A model generated the notes under the pieces. It was given only the letters and a program-made list of their open reading frames with translations. It did not search any database and was not told where the DNA came from. Shown piece by piece: positions 53,696 to 63,600 of a stretch of 64,000 bases of DNA (position 1 is its first letter; each line of letters begins with the position of its first letter). Source of the DNA: Actinoplanes lutulentus (GTDB taxonomy: Bacteria > Actinomycetota > Actinomycetes > Mycobacteriales > Micromonosporaceae); contig NZ_QLMJ01000024.1 in NCBI RefSeq assembly GCF_003259845.1, positions 124,001 to 188,000 of the forward strand. The letters run 5' to 3'. The translations under genes were made by a program, and so were the position numbers.

Positions 53696-53866
53696 GCAGA
53701 CACCCCGATGCCCGCTCCGCCCCTACCTGCGTTCAAAGCCGCGCCCTTCCCTGTCACGCCGGTGCCTCTCGGCCACCTCCGTAACGAGTGGCCCGGCGGG
53801 TGCGACACGGTGACAGGTGCACGGCGAAGGGGCTGCCCGCCAGGACAGCCCCGATCGGGAGGCGGG

Positions 53867-54544
53867 TCAGACGCGGGCGCGCCGCGCGAGCCGCTCCGGG
53901 TCCAGGATGATCACGGACTTGCCGTCGAGCCGCAGCCAGGCGCGGGACGCGAAGTCGGCGAGAGCCTTGTTGACCGTTTCCCGGGACGCGCCGACCAGCT
54001 GGGCCAGCTCTTCCTGGGTGAGGTCGTGTGTCACCCGCAGGACGCCGCCGTCCCGGGTGCCGAACCGGCCGGCCATCTGGAGCAGGTTCTTGGCCACCCG
54101 CCCGGGGACGTCCGTGAAGATCAGGTCGGCGAGCGCGTCGTTGGTCCGGCGCAGGCGACGAGCCAGCACACGGAGCAACTGCTCGGCGATCTCGGGCCGG
54201 TTGTTCAGCCAGGGCCGCAACGACGACTTCTTCAGCCGGGCCAGACGACTGTCCGTCACCGCGGTGGCAGTCGCCGTCCGCGGACCGGGGTCGAAGAGGG
54301 AAAGCTCGCCGAGCATGTCCGACGGACCCATGATCGACACCAGGTTCTGCCGGCCGTCCGCGGCCCGCCGTCCTAGCTTGATCTTCCCGGACAGAACGAT
54401 ATACAGGCTGTCGCCGGCCTCGCCCTCGTTGAAGACCACGTCGCCCTTACGGACTTCGATCGTGTCCATCTCCTTGGCGAGCGCCTCTGCGGCTTCCGGG
54501 TCAACGCCCTGGAAGATCCCGCTGCGAGCCAGTACCTCATCCAT
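53867..54544 (-). CDS. crp: cAMP receptor protein family regulator (Crp/GlxR)
   Basis: A 225-residue CRP/FNR regulator. The cyclic-nucleotide domain keeps the phosphate-binding cassette [14 protein letters not shown] with E80, R89 and T90, typical of true cAMP binders in actinobacteria. The HTH is [20 protein letters not shown] (about 170-190). ATG 54544 has GGAGGTG upstream; the frame extends to 54568. It is the global cAMP-responsive regulator in related genera, and is divergent from capA across 205 bp. Confidence 0.95.
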   Translation of the reverse strand: MDEVLARSGIFQGVDPEAAEALAKEMDTIEVRKGDVVFNEGEAGDSLYIVLSGKIKLGRRAADGRQNLVSIMGPSDMLGELSLFDPGPRTATATAVTDSRLARLKKSSLRPWLNNRPEIAEQLLRVLARRLRRTNDALADLIFTDVPGRVAKNLLQMAGRFGTRDGGVLRVTHDLTQEELAQLVGASRETVNKALADFASRAWLRLDGKSVIILDPERLARRARV

Positions 54545-54749
54545 CGCCGCACCTCCGAAAACGCGCAACGTCTGCGCTCGATCAGTCTAGGCGCACGCGG
54601 GCGGGAAACGGGCGGCCACCCCTTGATCCAGATACTGGACGGTAACCAGATTTGCCATTACCGCCTGTGACAATCAGCGGTCCGGGCATATCAGGACAGG
54701 CCATTCGTCGGTCGATCCCGCTTGCGACCTGACGGTATCGTCCCGGTCG

Positions 54750-55931
54750 ATGAATTCGCACCCCCGGTCCCATCGTCAGGCACGTTTCGGACACCCTGTC
54801 CTAACTGTCACGATTGTCCTAGCCGTCATCGCGGGCCTCGCTTTCGGCGGCGTCGCATTGGCAAAGCGTGACAATTCGCCCGCCGCGTCGTGGCAGGCTC
54901 CTGAGTCCGCTTCTCCCGCGGCTGCCGCAACGGGCAAGCCCGTCGAAGAATCCGCCTCGGTCGAGTCGATCAGCCTCTCCGCCACCGGCGACATCATCAT
55001 GGGTAGCGCGCCGAACAAGTTGCCGGCCAACGACGGCGACGGCTTCTTCGACTCGGTGAAGAAGGGCCTCGCCTCCGACCTGGTGATGGGCAACCTGGAA
55101 CAGCCTCTGACCGGCGACACCGGCACATCCAAGTGCGGTTCGCCGGCGCGGGCCAACTGCTTCGCCTTCCGCTCACCGCCGAAATACGCCAACCACCTGG
55201 TGGAAGCCGGATTCCAGCTGCTGAACACGGCGAACAACCACTCCAAGGACTACGGCACGGCCGGTTACCAGAACACGGTCGAGGCTCTGGAGGGCGCCGG
55301 GCTCGAGCACACCGGGGCGCAGGACCAGATCACCGTCGTGGAGATCAAGGGCGTCAAGGTCGCGGTCATCGGTTTTTCTCCGTACGCGGGAGCCAACAAC
55401 CTGAACGACCTCGACGCCGCTTCGACGATCGTGGAGAAGGCCAAGTCCGAGGCCGACCTGGTCGTGGTTCAGGTGCACATGGGCGCCGAGGGCTCCGACA
55501 AGCAGCACGTGAAACCGGGTAACGAGCTCTTCTTCGGCGAGAACCGTGGCGACCCGATCAAGTTCAGCCACGCCGTGATCGACGCGGGAGCTGACCTGGT
55601 CGTCGGGCACGGCCCGCACGTTCTGCGGGGCATGGAGTTCTACAAGGGCAAGCTGATCGCGTACAGCCTCGGCAACTTCGCCGGTGGCGGCAAGACGCTC
55701 TCCAGCAACGGGGTGCTGAAGTACGCGGGGATCCTGCACGTCTCGCTCACCAAGGAGGGCGAGTACGCCGGCGGCAAGTTCCTGTCGACCTACATGAACA
55801 CCACCGGGGTGCCGACCCGGGACGCCAAGAACGAACGCGGCCGGGAGCTCGTGAACGATCTCTCCGCCTCCGACTTCGACGACACCGCGGTGTCGATCGG
55901 TGACGACGGGACGATCAAGCCCTCGGCGTGA
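54750..55931 (+). CDS. CapA-family membrane-anchored metallophosphatase-like protein
   Basis: A 393-residue protein with an N-terminal TM/signal anchor (about 17-38), a Ser/Ala/Pro linker, then the CapA (poly-gamma-glutamate synthesis) domain: [56 protein letters not shown] and AYSLGNF. The fold is metallophosphoesterase-like. There is no capB/capC nearby, so capsule synthesis is unlikely and a wall-related function is inferred. Starts at ATG 54750; overlaps the upstream in-frame extension of nth. Confidence 0.88.
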   Translation: MNSHPRSHRQARFGHPVLTVTIVLAVIAGLAFGGVALAKRDNSPAASWQAPESASPAAAATGKPVEESASVESISLSATGDIIMGSAPNKLPANDGDGFFDSVKKGLASDLVMGNLEQPLTGDTGTSKCGSPARANCFAFRSPPKYANHLVEAGFQLLNTANNHSKDYGTAGYQNTVEALEGAGLEHTGAQDQITVVEIKGVKVAVIGFSPYAGANNLNDLDAASTIVEKAKSEADLVVVQVHMGAEGSDKQHVKPGNELFFGENRGDPIKFSHAVIDAGADLVVGHGPHVLRGMEFYKGKLIAYSLGNFAGGGKTLSSNGVLKYAGILHVSLTKEGEYAGGKFLSTYMNTTGVPTRDAKNERGRELVNDLSASDFDDTAVSIGDDGTIKPSA

Positions 55932-55966
55932 ACGACGATGTCGCACGCTCGGCGTACTCTTTACCG

Positions 55967-56767
55967 GTGACTGCACCCGTCTCCGCATCGCGCTACGCGG
56001 GTGAGACCTTGCTCGGGCGCAAGCGCCGGGCCCGCAAGATGGCCCGGGTGCTCGCCGAGACCCACCCCGACGCGCACTGTGAGCTGGACTTCACCACCCC
56101 GCTCGAGCTGGCCGTCGCGACGATCCTCTCGGCGCAGACCACCGACGTGCGGGTCAACCAGGTGACCCCGGCGCTCTTCAAGCTCTACCGGTCGGCCGCT
56201 GATTACGCGGGCGCCGACCGGGCCGCGATGGAGACGCTGCTGCGGCCGACCGGCTTCTTCCGGGCGAAAACCGACTCGCTGATCAAGCTCGGTCAGATGC
56301 TTGTCGAGAAATACGACGGCGAGCTGCCCCGCAAGCTCGATCAGCTGGTCGCGCTGCCCGGCATCGGCCGCAAGACGGCCAACGTGATCCTCGGCAACGC
56401 GTTCGGGGTGCCCGGCATCACTGTCGACACCCACTTCCGCCGGCTGACCAACCGTTTCGGCTGGGTCGCCGAGGACGATCCGGTGAAAATCGAGTTCCTG
56501 GTCGCCGAGCTCATCGAGAAACGCGACTGGACCATGCTGTCGCACCGGGTGATCTTCCACGGCCGGCGGGTCTGCCACGCGCGCAAGCCGGCCTGCGGAG
56601 CCTGCACGCTGGCGAGCGTCTGCCCGTCGTACGGGACGGGTCCGACCGAGGCCGCCGCCGCTGCGAAACTGCTGAAGGGTCCCCGGGCTCGCGATCTCGC
56701 GGAAGCCGCCGGCGTCGACCCCGACCTGGTTCCGGCCGCCGCGGTCCTGGCCCCGGAGGAACCGTGA
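55967..56767 (+). CDS. nth: Endonuclease III (DNA glycosylase/AP lyase)
   Basis: A 266-residue base-excision repair enzyme for oxidised pyrimidines. HhH motif [18 protein letters not shown] contains the catalytic Lys; the catalytic Asp is in [10 protein letters not shown]; the 4Fe-4S ligands are [17 protein letters not shown] (C-x6-C-x2-C-x5-C). GTG 55967 is chosen because TACTCT at 55955-55960 sits 6 bp upstream, the spacing expected for leaderless initiation. GTG 55928, overlapping the capA stop by 4 nt, is an alternative. Stop overlaps the next start by 4 nt. Confidence 0.93.
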   Translation: MTAPVSASRYAGETLLGRKRRARKMARVLAETHPDAHCELDFTTPLELAVATILSAQTTDVRVNQVTPALFKLYRSAADYAGADRAAMETLLRPTGFFRAKTDSLIKLGQMLVEKYDGELPRKLDQLVALPGIGRKTANVILGNAFGVPGITVDTHFRRLTNRFGWVAEDDPVKIEFLVAELIEKRDWTMLSHRVIFHGRRVCHARKPACGACTLASVCPSYGTGPTEAAAAAKLLKGPRARDLAEAAGVDPDLVPAAAVLAPEEP

Positions 56768-57318
56768 TCCGGTTCGCACGGGCGCTGCCTGCAGTCGTGG
56801 CGCTGGGTCTCCTCTCCGCCTGTACGGCGGCTGTGGAGACGAGTGAGCCGGAGACCCCCTCGCCGTTCGCGGCCTGCGACTTCGCAGTCTCCAGTGGCGA
56901 GACCGAGTTACCCGATCTATCGCTTCCGTGCTTTACCGGCGGGCAGGAGGTCGCGGTGAGCGGCCTGCGCGGCCCCGCGGTGATCAACGTGTGGGCTTCC
57001 TGGTGCGGGCCGTGCCGCGAGGAACTGCCGATCATGCAGGGCCTGGCCGACCGGACCGAGGGAGAGCTCACCGTGCTCGGCGTCGCCAGCCGCGACCCGC
57101 GTGAGGCGTCCGCCTCTTTCGCGACCGACAAGGACGTGAGCTTGCCGACCCTCTACGACCCGGACCAGAAATTCGCCATCGCGGTGAAGGCCGCCGCATT
57201 GCCGGCCACGGTCTTCGTCGACGCCGGCGGCGCGATCTACGTCCACCGCGACACCCTGGACGTCGACGAGCTGATCAAGCTGGTCGGGGAGCACACCGGC
57301 GTGACGGTGACCCGATGA
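56764..57318 (+). CDS. TlpA/ResA-like thioredoxin-fold lipoprotein
   Basis: A 184-residue exported lipoprotein: lipobox LSAC (Cys 20), then a thioredoxin domain with the active site WCGPC (C81, C84), [16 protein letters not shown], and the cis-Pro region ALPATVFVD. TlpA-like proteins reduce disulfides outside the membrane, for instance for cytochrome c maturation. Start GTG 56764 overlaps nth by 4 nt, and its stop overlaps the Nudix gene by 4 nt: a tight operon. Confidence 0.92.
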   Translation: MIRFARALPAVVALGLLSACTAAVETSEPETPSPFAACDFAVSSGETELPDLSLPCFTGGQEVAVSGLRGPAVINVWASWCGPCREELPIMQGLADRTEGELTVLGVASRDPREASASFATDKDVSLPTLYDPDQKFAIAVKAAALPATVFVDAGGAIYVHRDTLDVDELIKLVGEHTGVTVTR

Positions 57319-58043
57319 GCCAGGGGCAGGTGCTGGGCCGGCCGGACGATCTGCCGTCCTGGTTCGAGCCGCTGCTGACCCGGGTCGCCACCTGCCGGAC
57401 CGAGGACTTCACCCCGCTGCGCCGGCCGACCGGAGTCGCCGGCCGCGCCAGCGCTGTTCTGGTGCTGCTCGGCGAGAGCGAGCCGGACGCCGGCACACCG
57501 GGCGGCCCCGATCTGCTGGTGCTGCAACGCGCCGCGACCATGCGCAACCACGCCGGGCAGCCGGCTTTCCCGGGTGGCGCCACCGACCCGGAAGACCTCG
57601 ACGCGCCGGACACCGCGCTGCGCGAGGCCTCCGAGGAGGTCGGCCTCGACCGCCGCAGCGCCGAGGTGCTGGCCCTGCTGCCGGACCTGTGGATTCCGGT
57701 CAGCAGCTTCGTCGTGACGCCGGTTCTGGCCTGGTGGCGGGCGCCGCACATGGTGCATCCGCTGCAGGCCACCGAGGTCGCACATGTCGCACGTCTGCCG
57801 ATCAGTGAACTCGCGGACCCGGCGAACCGTATCCGGGTGCGTCATCCGAGCGGCTGGATCGGACCTGCCTTCCAGGTCCGGGGGCTGCTCGTCTGGGGAT
57901 TCACGGCAGGGGTGATCTCGTCGTTGCTCGACATGGCCGGGTGGTCACAGCCTTGGGCACAGGATCGTGTGGTCGAGTTACCCGACGCCTCGGCGCCCGT
58001 TCCGGCGGCTCGCGGTGGTGCTCCCGACGAGGTGGTGCCGTGA
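57315..58043 (+). CDS. Nudix hydrolase (CoA pyrophosphatase-like)
   Basis: A 242-residue Nudix protein. The Nudix box is GGATDPEDLDAPDTALREASEEVGL in sense (G..., REASEEVGL carrying the metal-binding Glu residues), and the preceding LQRAATMRNHAGQPAFPGG fits the CoA-diphosphatase subgroup. ATG 57315 overlaps the TlpA-like gene by 4 nt. The substrate is inferred, not shown. Same gene order as in M. tuberculosis Rv3672c. Confidence 0.88.
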   Translation: MSQGQVLGRPDDLPSWFEPLLTRVATCRTEDFTPLRRPTGVAGRASAVLVLLGESEPDAGTPGGPDLLVLQRAATMRNHAGQPAFPGGATDPEDLDAPDTALREASEEVGLDRRSAEVLALLPDLWIPVSSFVVTPVLAWWRAPHMVHPLQATEVAHVARLPISELADPANRIRVRHPSGWIGPAFQVRGLLVWGFTAGVISSLLDMAGWSQPWAQDRVVELPDASAPVPAARGGAPDEVVP

Positions 58044-58071
58044 CGTGGCCTCCTCCTTCTACGCTGAGTGA

Positions 58072-59250
58072 GTGCCCGTGGTCGATGTGATTCTGGTCGT
58101 GCTGATGCTGCTGTTCGCGGTCAGCGGTTATCGGCAGGGCTTCGTCATCGGCGCGTTCTCTCTGGGCGGCTTCTTCAGCGGTGTGCTGATCGGGCTCCAA
58201 CTCGGACCGTTGATCGCGAGACAGTTCGCCGACGGGACGGTGCGGCTGGTCGTGGCGCTGGCCGTCATCCTCACCTTCGCGGTCCTCGGTCAGACCCTGG
58301 CCGGTTGGCTCGGCACCAACCTGCGGCGGGGCATCTTCAGCAAGCCGTTGCAGCACATCGACGACGCGGGCGGCGCTGTCGTGTCGGTCGTGGCGCTGCT
58401 GCTCGCCGCGTGGCTGGTGGCCGTTCCGCTCGGGTCGACACCCTTCCCGGCGATCAACCGGGAATTCCGCAGCAGCGCGATCCTGGGCGGCATCAACGGC
58501 CTCATGCCGGAGCAGGCGCAGGCTCTCTCGTCGGCGCTGCGCGACACCCTGGACACCAGCGGCTTCCCGGACGTCTTCGGCGGGCTCGCGCGTACTCAGG
58601 CGAAAGAGGTCGCCGAGCCGGACCCGAAACTGAAGAACTCCAAGATCGTGCAGTCGTCGAAGAAGTCGGTGCTCAAGGTGCTGGGCGCCGCGCCGAGCTG
58701 TTCCCGGCGGATCGAGGGCACCGGGTTCGTCTACGACGACGAGCGGGTGATGACCAACGCGCACGTGGTGGCCGGCACCAAGGAGGTCGTGGTGGAGACC
58801 TCACGCGGCCAGCTGGAGGGCACCGTCGTGGTCTACGACCCGAAACGCGACCTCGCCGTGCTGCACGTGCCGGGCCTGGAAGCGCCGGTGATGAAATTCG
58901 TCAGCAAGGAGGCCGCCAGCGGGGCCAGCGCGATCGTGCTGGGTTATCCGCAGGACGGGCCGTACAACGCGCAGTCCGCCCGGGTCCGGGACGTCAGCCG
59001 GATCACCGGCCCGGACATCTACGACTCGGGTGACGTGACCCGCGAGATCTACACGATCAAGTCGCTGGTCCGCAGCGGTAACTCGGGTGGTCCGCTGATC
59101 GACCCGAACGGCGGAGTCCTCGGCGTCATCTTCGCGGCCGCGGCCGATGACAAGAACGTCGGTTTCGCCCTCACCGCGGACGAGGCAGCCGGGGTCGCGG
59201 AGGCGGGCAAGACCCGCACCAAGGGCGTGCAGACCGGCGAATGCGCCTGA
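58072..59250 (+). CDS. marP: MarP-like membrane serine protease
   Basis: A 392-residue membrane protease: N-terminal CvpA-type domain with four TM helices (about 5-125), then an extracytoplasmic trypsin-like domain with the triad H231 (MTNAHVVAG), D260 (KRDLAVL) and S338 (RSGNSGGPL). The spacing matches mycobacterial MarP closely. MarP is required for acid resistance and cleaves the wall hydrolase RipA. Starts at GTG 58072, 28 bp after the Nudix stop. Last gene of the nth-tlpA-nudix-marP run. Confidence 0.93.
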   Translation: MPVVDVILVVLMLLFAVSGYRQGFVIGAFSLGGFFSGVLIGLQLGPLIARQFADGTVRLVVALAVILTFAVLGQTLAGWLGTNLRRGIFSKPLQHIDDAGGAVVSVVALLLAAWLVAVPLGSTPFPAINREFRSSAILGGINGLMPEQAQALSSALRDTLDTSGFPDVFGGLARTQAKEVAEPDPKLKNSKIVQSSKKSVLKVLGAAPSCSRRIEGTGFVYDDERVMTNAHVVAGTKEVVVETSRGQLEGTVVVYDPKRDLAVLHVPGLEAPVMKFVSKEAASGASAIVLGYPQDGPYNAQSARVRDVSRITGPDIYDSGDVTREIYTIKSLVRSGNSGGPLIDPNGGVLGVIFAAAADDKNVGFALTADEAAGVAEAGKTRTKGVQTGECA

Positions 59251-59268
59251 TCCAAGACCGGGCTCTGA

Positions 59269-60537
59269 TCAGCCCGCGCTGCCGGCAAACCGGCGGACGG
59301 TGAACGCCGCGACCAGCGCGGAGATCAGGAAGAGCACGATCGCGATCCACCGGGTCCGGCCGCTGCCGTCGTCGACCGGCTGAGCCGGCGCGGCCCAGCC
59401 ACCCGAATTGGTGGTGGGGGCCTGGGTGACGACCCACGGCGGGTTGCTCTCCTCCGGCGCGGACTGGGCCTGGCCGGGGACGGGCGCGCTGCCGAACCGG
59501 GCGACCCCGGGCGGCGGCGTGGTGTCGAGCGGGTTGTCCGTCACGAACGAGACGTCGGCGGTGAGCGCGGCGGTCGGGTTGACCAGGCCGTACCCGAACT
59601 GGCCGTCGCGGCCGGGCTCGCCGCGGTCATCCGCGGTCTTTATCAACCGGTTGATCACCTCGCCGGCCGGCATGTCCGGCCAGCGGGAACGGATCAGGGC
59701 GGCGACACCGGACACCATCGGCGCGGCGAAGCTGGTGCCCTGCACCCGCCAGTAGTCGTCCGGCCCGCGGGCGCCGACCAGCTGGGTGGACGGTGCGGTC
59801 AGCACGGTCTCCTTGCCGGTTATCGCACCCGACCACAGGGTCGTGCCGTCGCGCTCCATGCCGGCGACCGCGACCACGCCGGGCTCGCGAGCCGGGTACC
59901 ACACCCCGCTGTTGTCCGAAGTGGAGGACGCGCTGGCGTTGCCGGTGCAGGCGATCACCACGACGTCCTTGGCGAACGCGTAATCCAGTGCGGCGGCCAG
60001 GGTGGCGCTGGAGCCGCTGCCGCCGAGCGACAGATTCAGCACCTTGGCGCCGTGGTCGACCGCCCAGCGCACGCCCTTTGCCACGATCAGCGCGTCGTCG
60101 TACCGGTTTTCCTCGTCGAGGACGCGGATCGGGAGGATCTTGGCTTTCGGCGCGATGCCGACCACGCCGTTGTCGTCGTCGTTGCGGCCGGCGATGAACG
60201 CCGCGACAGTGGTGCCGTGACCGACCGGGTCGGTGACGGTCTCCGCTTTCGTGTCGACCAGGTCGAGGCCGGGCAGCACCTGACCCACGAGGTCGGGGTG
60301 GCTCCCGTCGACGCCGGAGTCGATCACCGCGACCGTCACGCCGGTGCCGTCCGCGTACGCCCAGGCGTCGGCCAGGTCGAGTGCCTCCAGCTGCCACTGA
60401 TCGGCACGAACCGTGTCATCGGTGGTGATCACCGGCTCGGTGAGCGGCGGCGAGGCGGAGGCCGCGGCGGCCGGGGCGGCGAGCGACATCAGACCTGCCA
60501 GTGCGGCGGCTCCCACCCTGCGCGACAGACTCAGCAA
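59269..60537 (-). CDS. mycP: Type VII secretion mycosin (subtilisin-like protease)
   Basis: A 422-residue S8 protease anchored by a C-terminal TM helix (about 395-415, preceded by a Pro-rich linker). Signal peptide at the N-terminus; catalytic triad D73 (VIDSGVD), H107 (GHGTTVA), S269 (GTSFAAP), oxyanion Asn N200. Mycosins are structural and proteolytic components of ESX systems. The final TM, followed by FTVRRFAGSAG, is typical. Divergent or convergent partners: converges with marP, and shares orientation with the eccC gene upstream. Confidence 0.93.
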   Translation of the reverse strand: MLSLSRRVGAAALAGLMSLAAPAAAASASPPLTEPVITTDDTVRADQWQLEALDLADAWAYADGTGVTVAVIDSGVDGSHPDLVGQVLPGLDLVDTKAETVTDPVGHGTTVAAFIAGRNDDDNGVVGIAPKAKILPIRVLDEENRYDDALIVAKGVRWAVDHGAKVLNLSLGGSGSSATLAAALDYAFAKDVVVIACTGNASASSTSDNSGVWYPAREPGVVAVAGMERDGTTLWSGAITGKETVLTAPSTQLVGARGPDDYWRVQGTSFAAPMVSGVAALIRSRWPDMPAGEVINRLIKTADDRGEPGRDGQFGYGLVNPTAALTADVSFVTDNPLDTTPPPGVARFGSAPVPGQAQSAPEESNPPWVVTQAPTTNSGGWAAPAQPVDDGSGRTRWIAIVLFLISALVAAFTVRRFAGSAG

Positions 60538-60624
60538 CGAACACCGCCTTCGCTACGGTCGGGTGGTCAGTCGATGGAGGGAGATTACTCCCAACGGGCG
60601 GCGTGTTGCTCCGGTCCGGGACGC

Positions 60625-63600
60625 CTAATCGCACTCGGAGTCTGTTGATTTTGCCGAATCCCGAAACGGTGGCAGGTGCGCCAGCTGGATCAGTCGCGTT
60701 CCCTCACGACGGGTCACCAGGTGACCACGCCCCGGTGGCATCGGTCGTGCTGGGACAGTGCCGAGCAACACACCCTCCTCCGGTGAGCCGGACATCACCA
60801 GGCCCGGCGCGGAGAGCTCCCGTAACCGCTGGATCACCGGCTCGTACAGCGCCCGGCCCGCGCCACCGGCCCGCCTGGTGAGCACCAGATGCAGTCCGAC
60901 GTCGCGAGCCTGTGGCAGGTGCTCCAGCAGCGGCGTGAGCGGGTTGACCGGTCCGGCCGCCACCAGGTCGTAATCGTCGACCAGCACGAACAGCTCCGGG
61001 CCGGTCCACCAGGAACGGTTCCGCAGCTGGGCCGCCGTGACGTCCGGTCCGGGCAGCCGGCGTTCCATGTACCCGGCCACCGAACGCATCAGCTCCGCGG
61101 TCTGCTGCGCCTGGACGCCGTACCCGATCCGGTGTTCCGTGACGGGCAGATCCATCAGGCTGCGCCGGTAGTCGACCAGGATGATCCGGGCCTGCTCCGG
61201 CGTGAACAGCGTGGTCACCGACGTGGCGAGCGCGCGGAGCAGCGACGATTTGCCGCACTCCGCGTCGCCGAGGACCAGCAGATGCGGATCGGCCGCGAAA
61301 TCGATCGCCACCGGCAGAAGATCGGACTCGGCGATGCCGATCGGCACGCGCAGGCTCCCTGCCGGGTCGCTCTCCGGTCTTTGGTACGCCACAACGGCCG
61401 GCAACAACCGCACCGGAGGAGCCACCGGCCCACGCCAGGCCCCGGCCACCGCTTTGACCAAGGCAGCCGTGTCGCCGAGCGTGGACACCTCCGGCCGGAC
61501 CGTGAGCAGATGCAGTCCCCGGTCCCGATCGGCCGGATGCTCGGTGACACCACGGCCCGGCCGGCCCTCCGGAACGGCGAGGGCGGCCCGCCGGTGCACC
61601 GCCGAGTCAGCCGGATCGCCGAGCCGCAGCTCCACCCGGGAACCGAAGAGATCGCGGATCGGCGGCCGGAAGTCGGTCCATCGCGACGTGGCGGCGACCA
61701 GATGGATTCCGTACGCGAGACCGCGAGTGGCCAGGTCGGTGAGCACCGGCTCCAGCTCCTCGAAGTCCGAGCGCAGCGTGGCCCACCCGTCGACGACCAG
61801 GAAGACGTGCGACCAGAACGGGGCGGCCTGCCGTTCCCGCTCGGCGAGCAGGGACGTCATCTCTCCGGCGGTTCGGCGTACCCCCTCGGGTTCGAGACGG
61901 CCGAAGACGCCGCCGACGTGCGGCAGGTCGCGCAGGCCGGCGAGTGTTCCGCCGCCGAAGTCGAGGCAGTAGACGCGTACCTCGTCGGGGGTGTGTGTGA
62001 GGGCGAGGCCGCAGGCGAGCGCGCGCAGTACCGACGATTTTCCGCTGCGGGTGCCGCCGGCGACCGCGACGTGCCCGGCCGAGCCGGCGAGCTGGAGCCA
62101 GAGCGTGTCCCGAACCTGTTCCCGGGGCTTGTCGACGAGCGCGATCGGCACCTGGAGCGCGCCGTGCAGCGCCGGGTTCGCCACGGTGAGGCCGCGGTGC
62201 GGATCGGGTACAACCGAGCCGAGCAGATCGTCCAATGTGGCGGAAGCGTCCAGCGGCGGCAGCCACACCCGGTGCGCCGGCGGACCCTTCCCGGCGAGGC
62301 GGCCGACCAGCACGTCAGCCAGGGCGCGGTCGGCGCTGTCCTCGGCCGGAGCCTCGGTCAGCGGGATGTGTTCGCTGGTCCAGGGCAGGATTCGCGGCGT
62401 GGAGGCGTCCGGTGCGCGGTGCCGGCGGGACGGCCCGGAGGCGTATGCGCTCCGGAACCGCGCCGGCGCCTCGGTGCCGGACTTCAGAAATCCGTGCCCG
62501 GGCGAGCGGGGCAGTTCGTACGCGTCCGCGACACCCAGCACCGCCCGCGACTCCAGCGCCGAGAACGTCCGCAGCCCGATCCGGTACGACAGATGGGTGT
62601 CCAGCCCGCGCAGCCGCCCGTCCTCAATCCGCTGACTGGACAGCAGCAGGTGCACGCCGAGCGACCGGCCCAGCCGTCCTATCTGGAGGAACAGGTCGAG
62701 GAACTCCGGTTTGCGCTGCAGCAGCTCGGAGAACTCGTCGCAGATCACCAGCAGTGACGGCAGCGGTGGCAGGACCGCTCCGGCGGCACGGGCCCGGTCG
62801 TACTCGCGTAGCCCGGCGAAGTTGCCGGACCGCCGCAGCAGCTCCTGTCGCCGCAGCAGTTCGCCGTCGAGCGCGTCGGCCATCCGGTCGACCAGCGGCA
62901 GGGCGTCGGCGAGGTTCGTGATCAGGGCGGCGGTGTGCGGCAGCCGGTCCATCGAGGCGAACGTGGCGCCGCCCTTGAAGTCGATCAGCACGAAGTTGAG
63001 GGTTTCCGGGGAATGGGTGGCGGCCAGGGCCAGCACGAGCGTGCGCAGGAGTTCTGATTTGCCGGAGCCGGTCGCGCCGACGAGCAGGCCGTGCGGGCCC
63101 ATGCCGTCCTGCGCTGACTCCTTCAGGTCCAGCTCGACCGGGCGGCCGGTGGGGTCGACGCCGATCGGGACGCGGAGTCGTCCACGGTTCGGTCGCGAGA
63201 TCCAGCCGCGGGTTGCGGGGTGGGTTTCCGGATCGGTGATGCCGAGCAGTTCGGCGAGGCCGGGATCTGCGGTCTGTCCTGTTTGCCCGGTTGGGTCGGC
63301 GTCGGTGTCGAGCTCCAGCGGGGTCAGTCGCCGGGCTATCGCCTCGGCTTGGGCGGCGTCGAGCTGGTCCGCCCGGCCGACTTCGGCAAAATGATCCAGA
63401 GTGGACGTCCTAAGTGTTCTGTTTGGGGAGATTGCCACCACCAGTGTTGATTCATCCTCAAGCCGGGGCGGTGTGGTGTCCAGGTCCAGCACTGTTGCCC
63501 CGTCGAGACTTGGGTTCAGTGGGTGGGTCGAGCCGTCCTGGACGATGACCAGGTGCGGGCCCGGTCGCAGGCCGTCCAGCACCTCCGGGTCGCCGATCAG

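Noticed and set aside
54660-54690. A TGTGA half-site upstream of crp as a possible Crp operator
   Set aside because: The second half-site TCACA is missing at the required 6-bp spacing, so autoregulation cannot be claimed.
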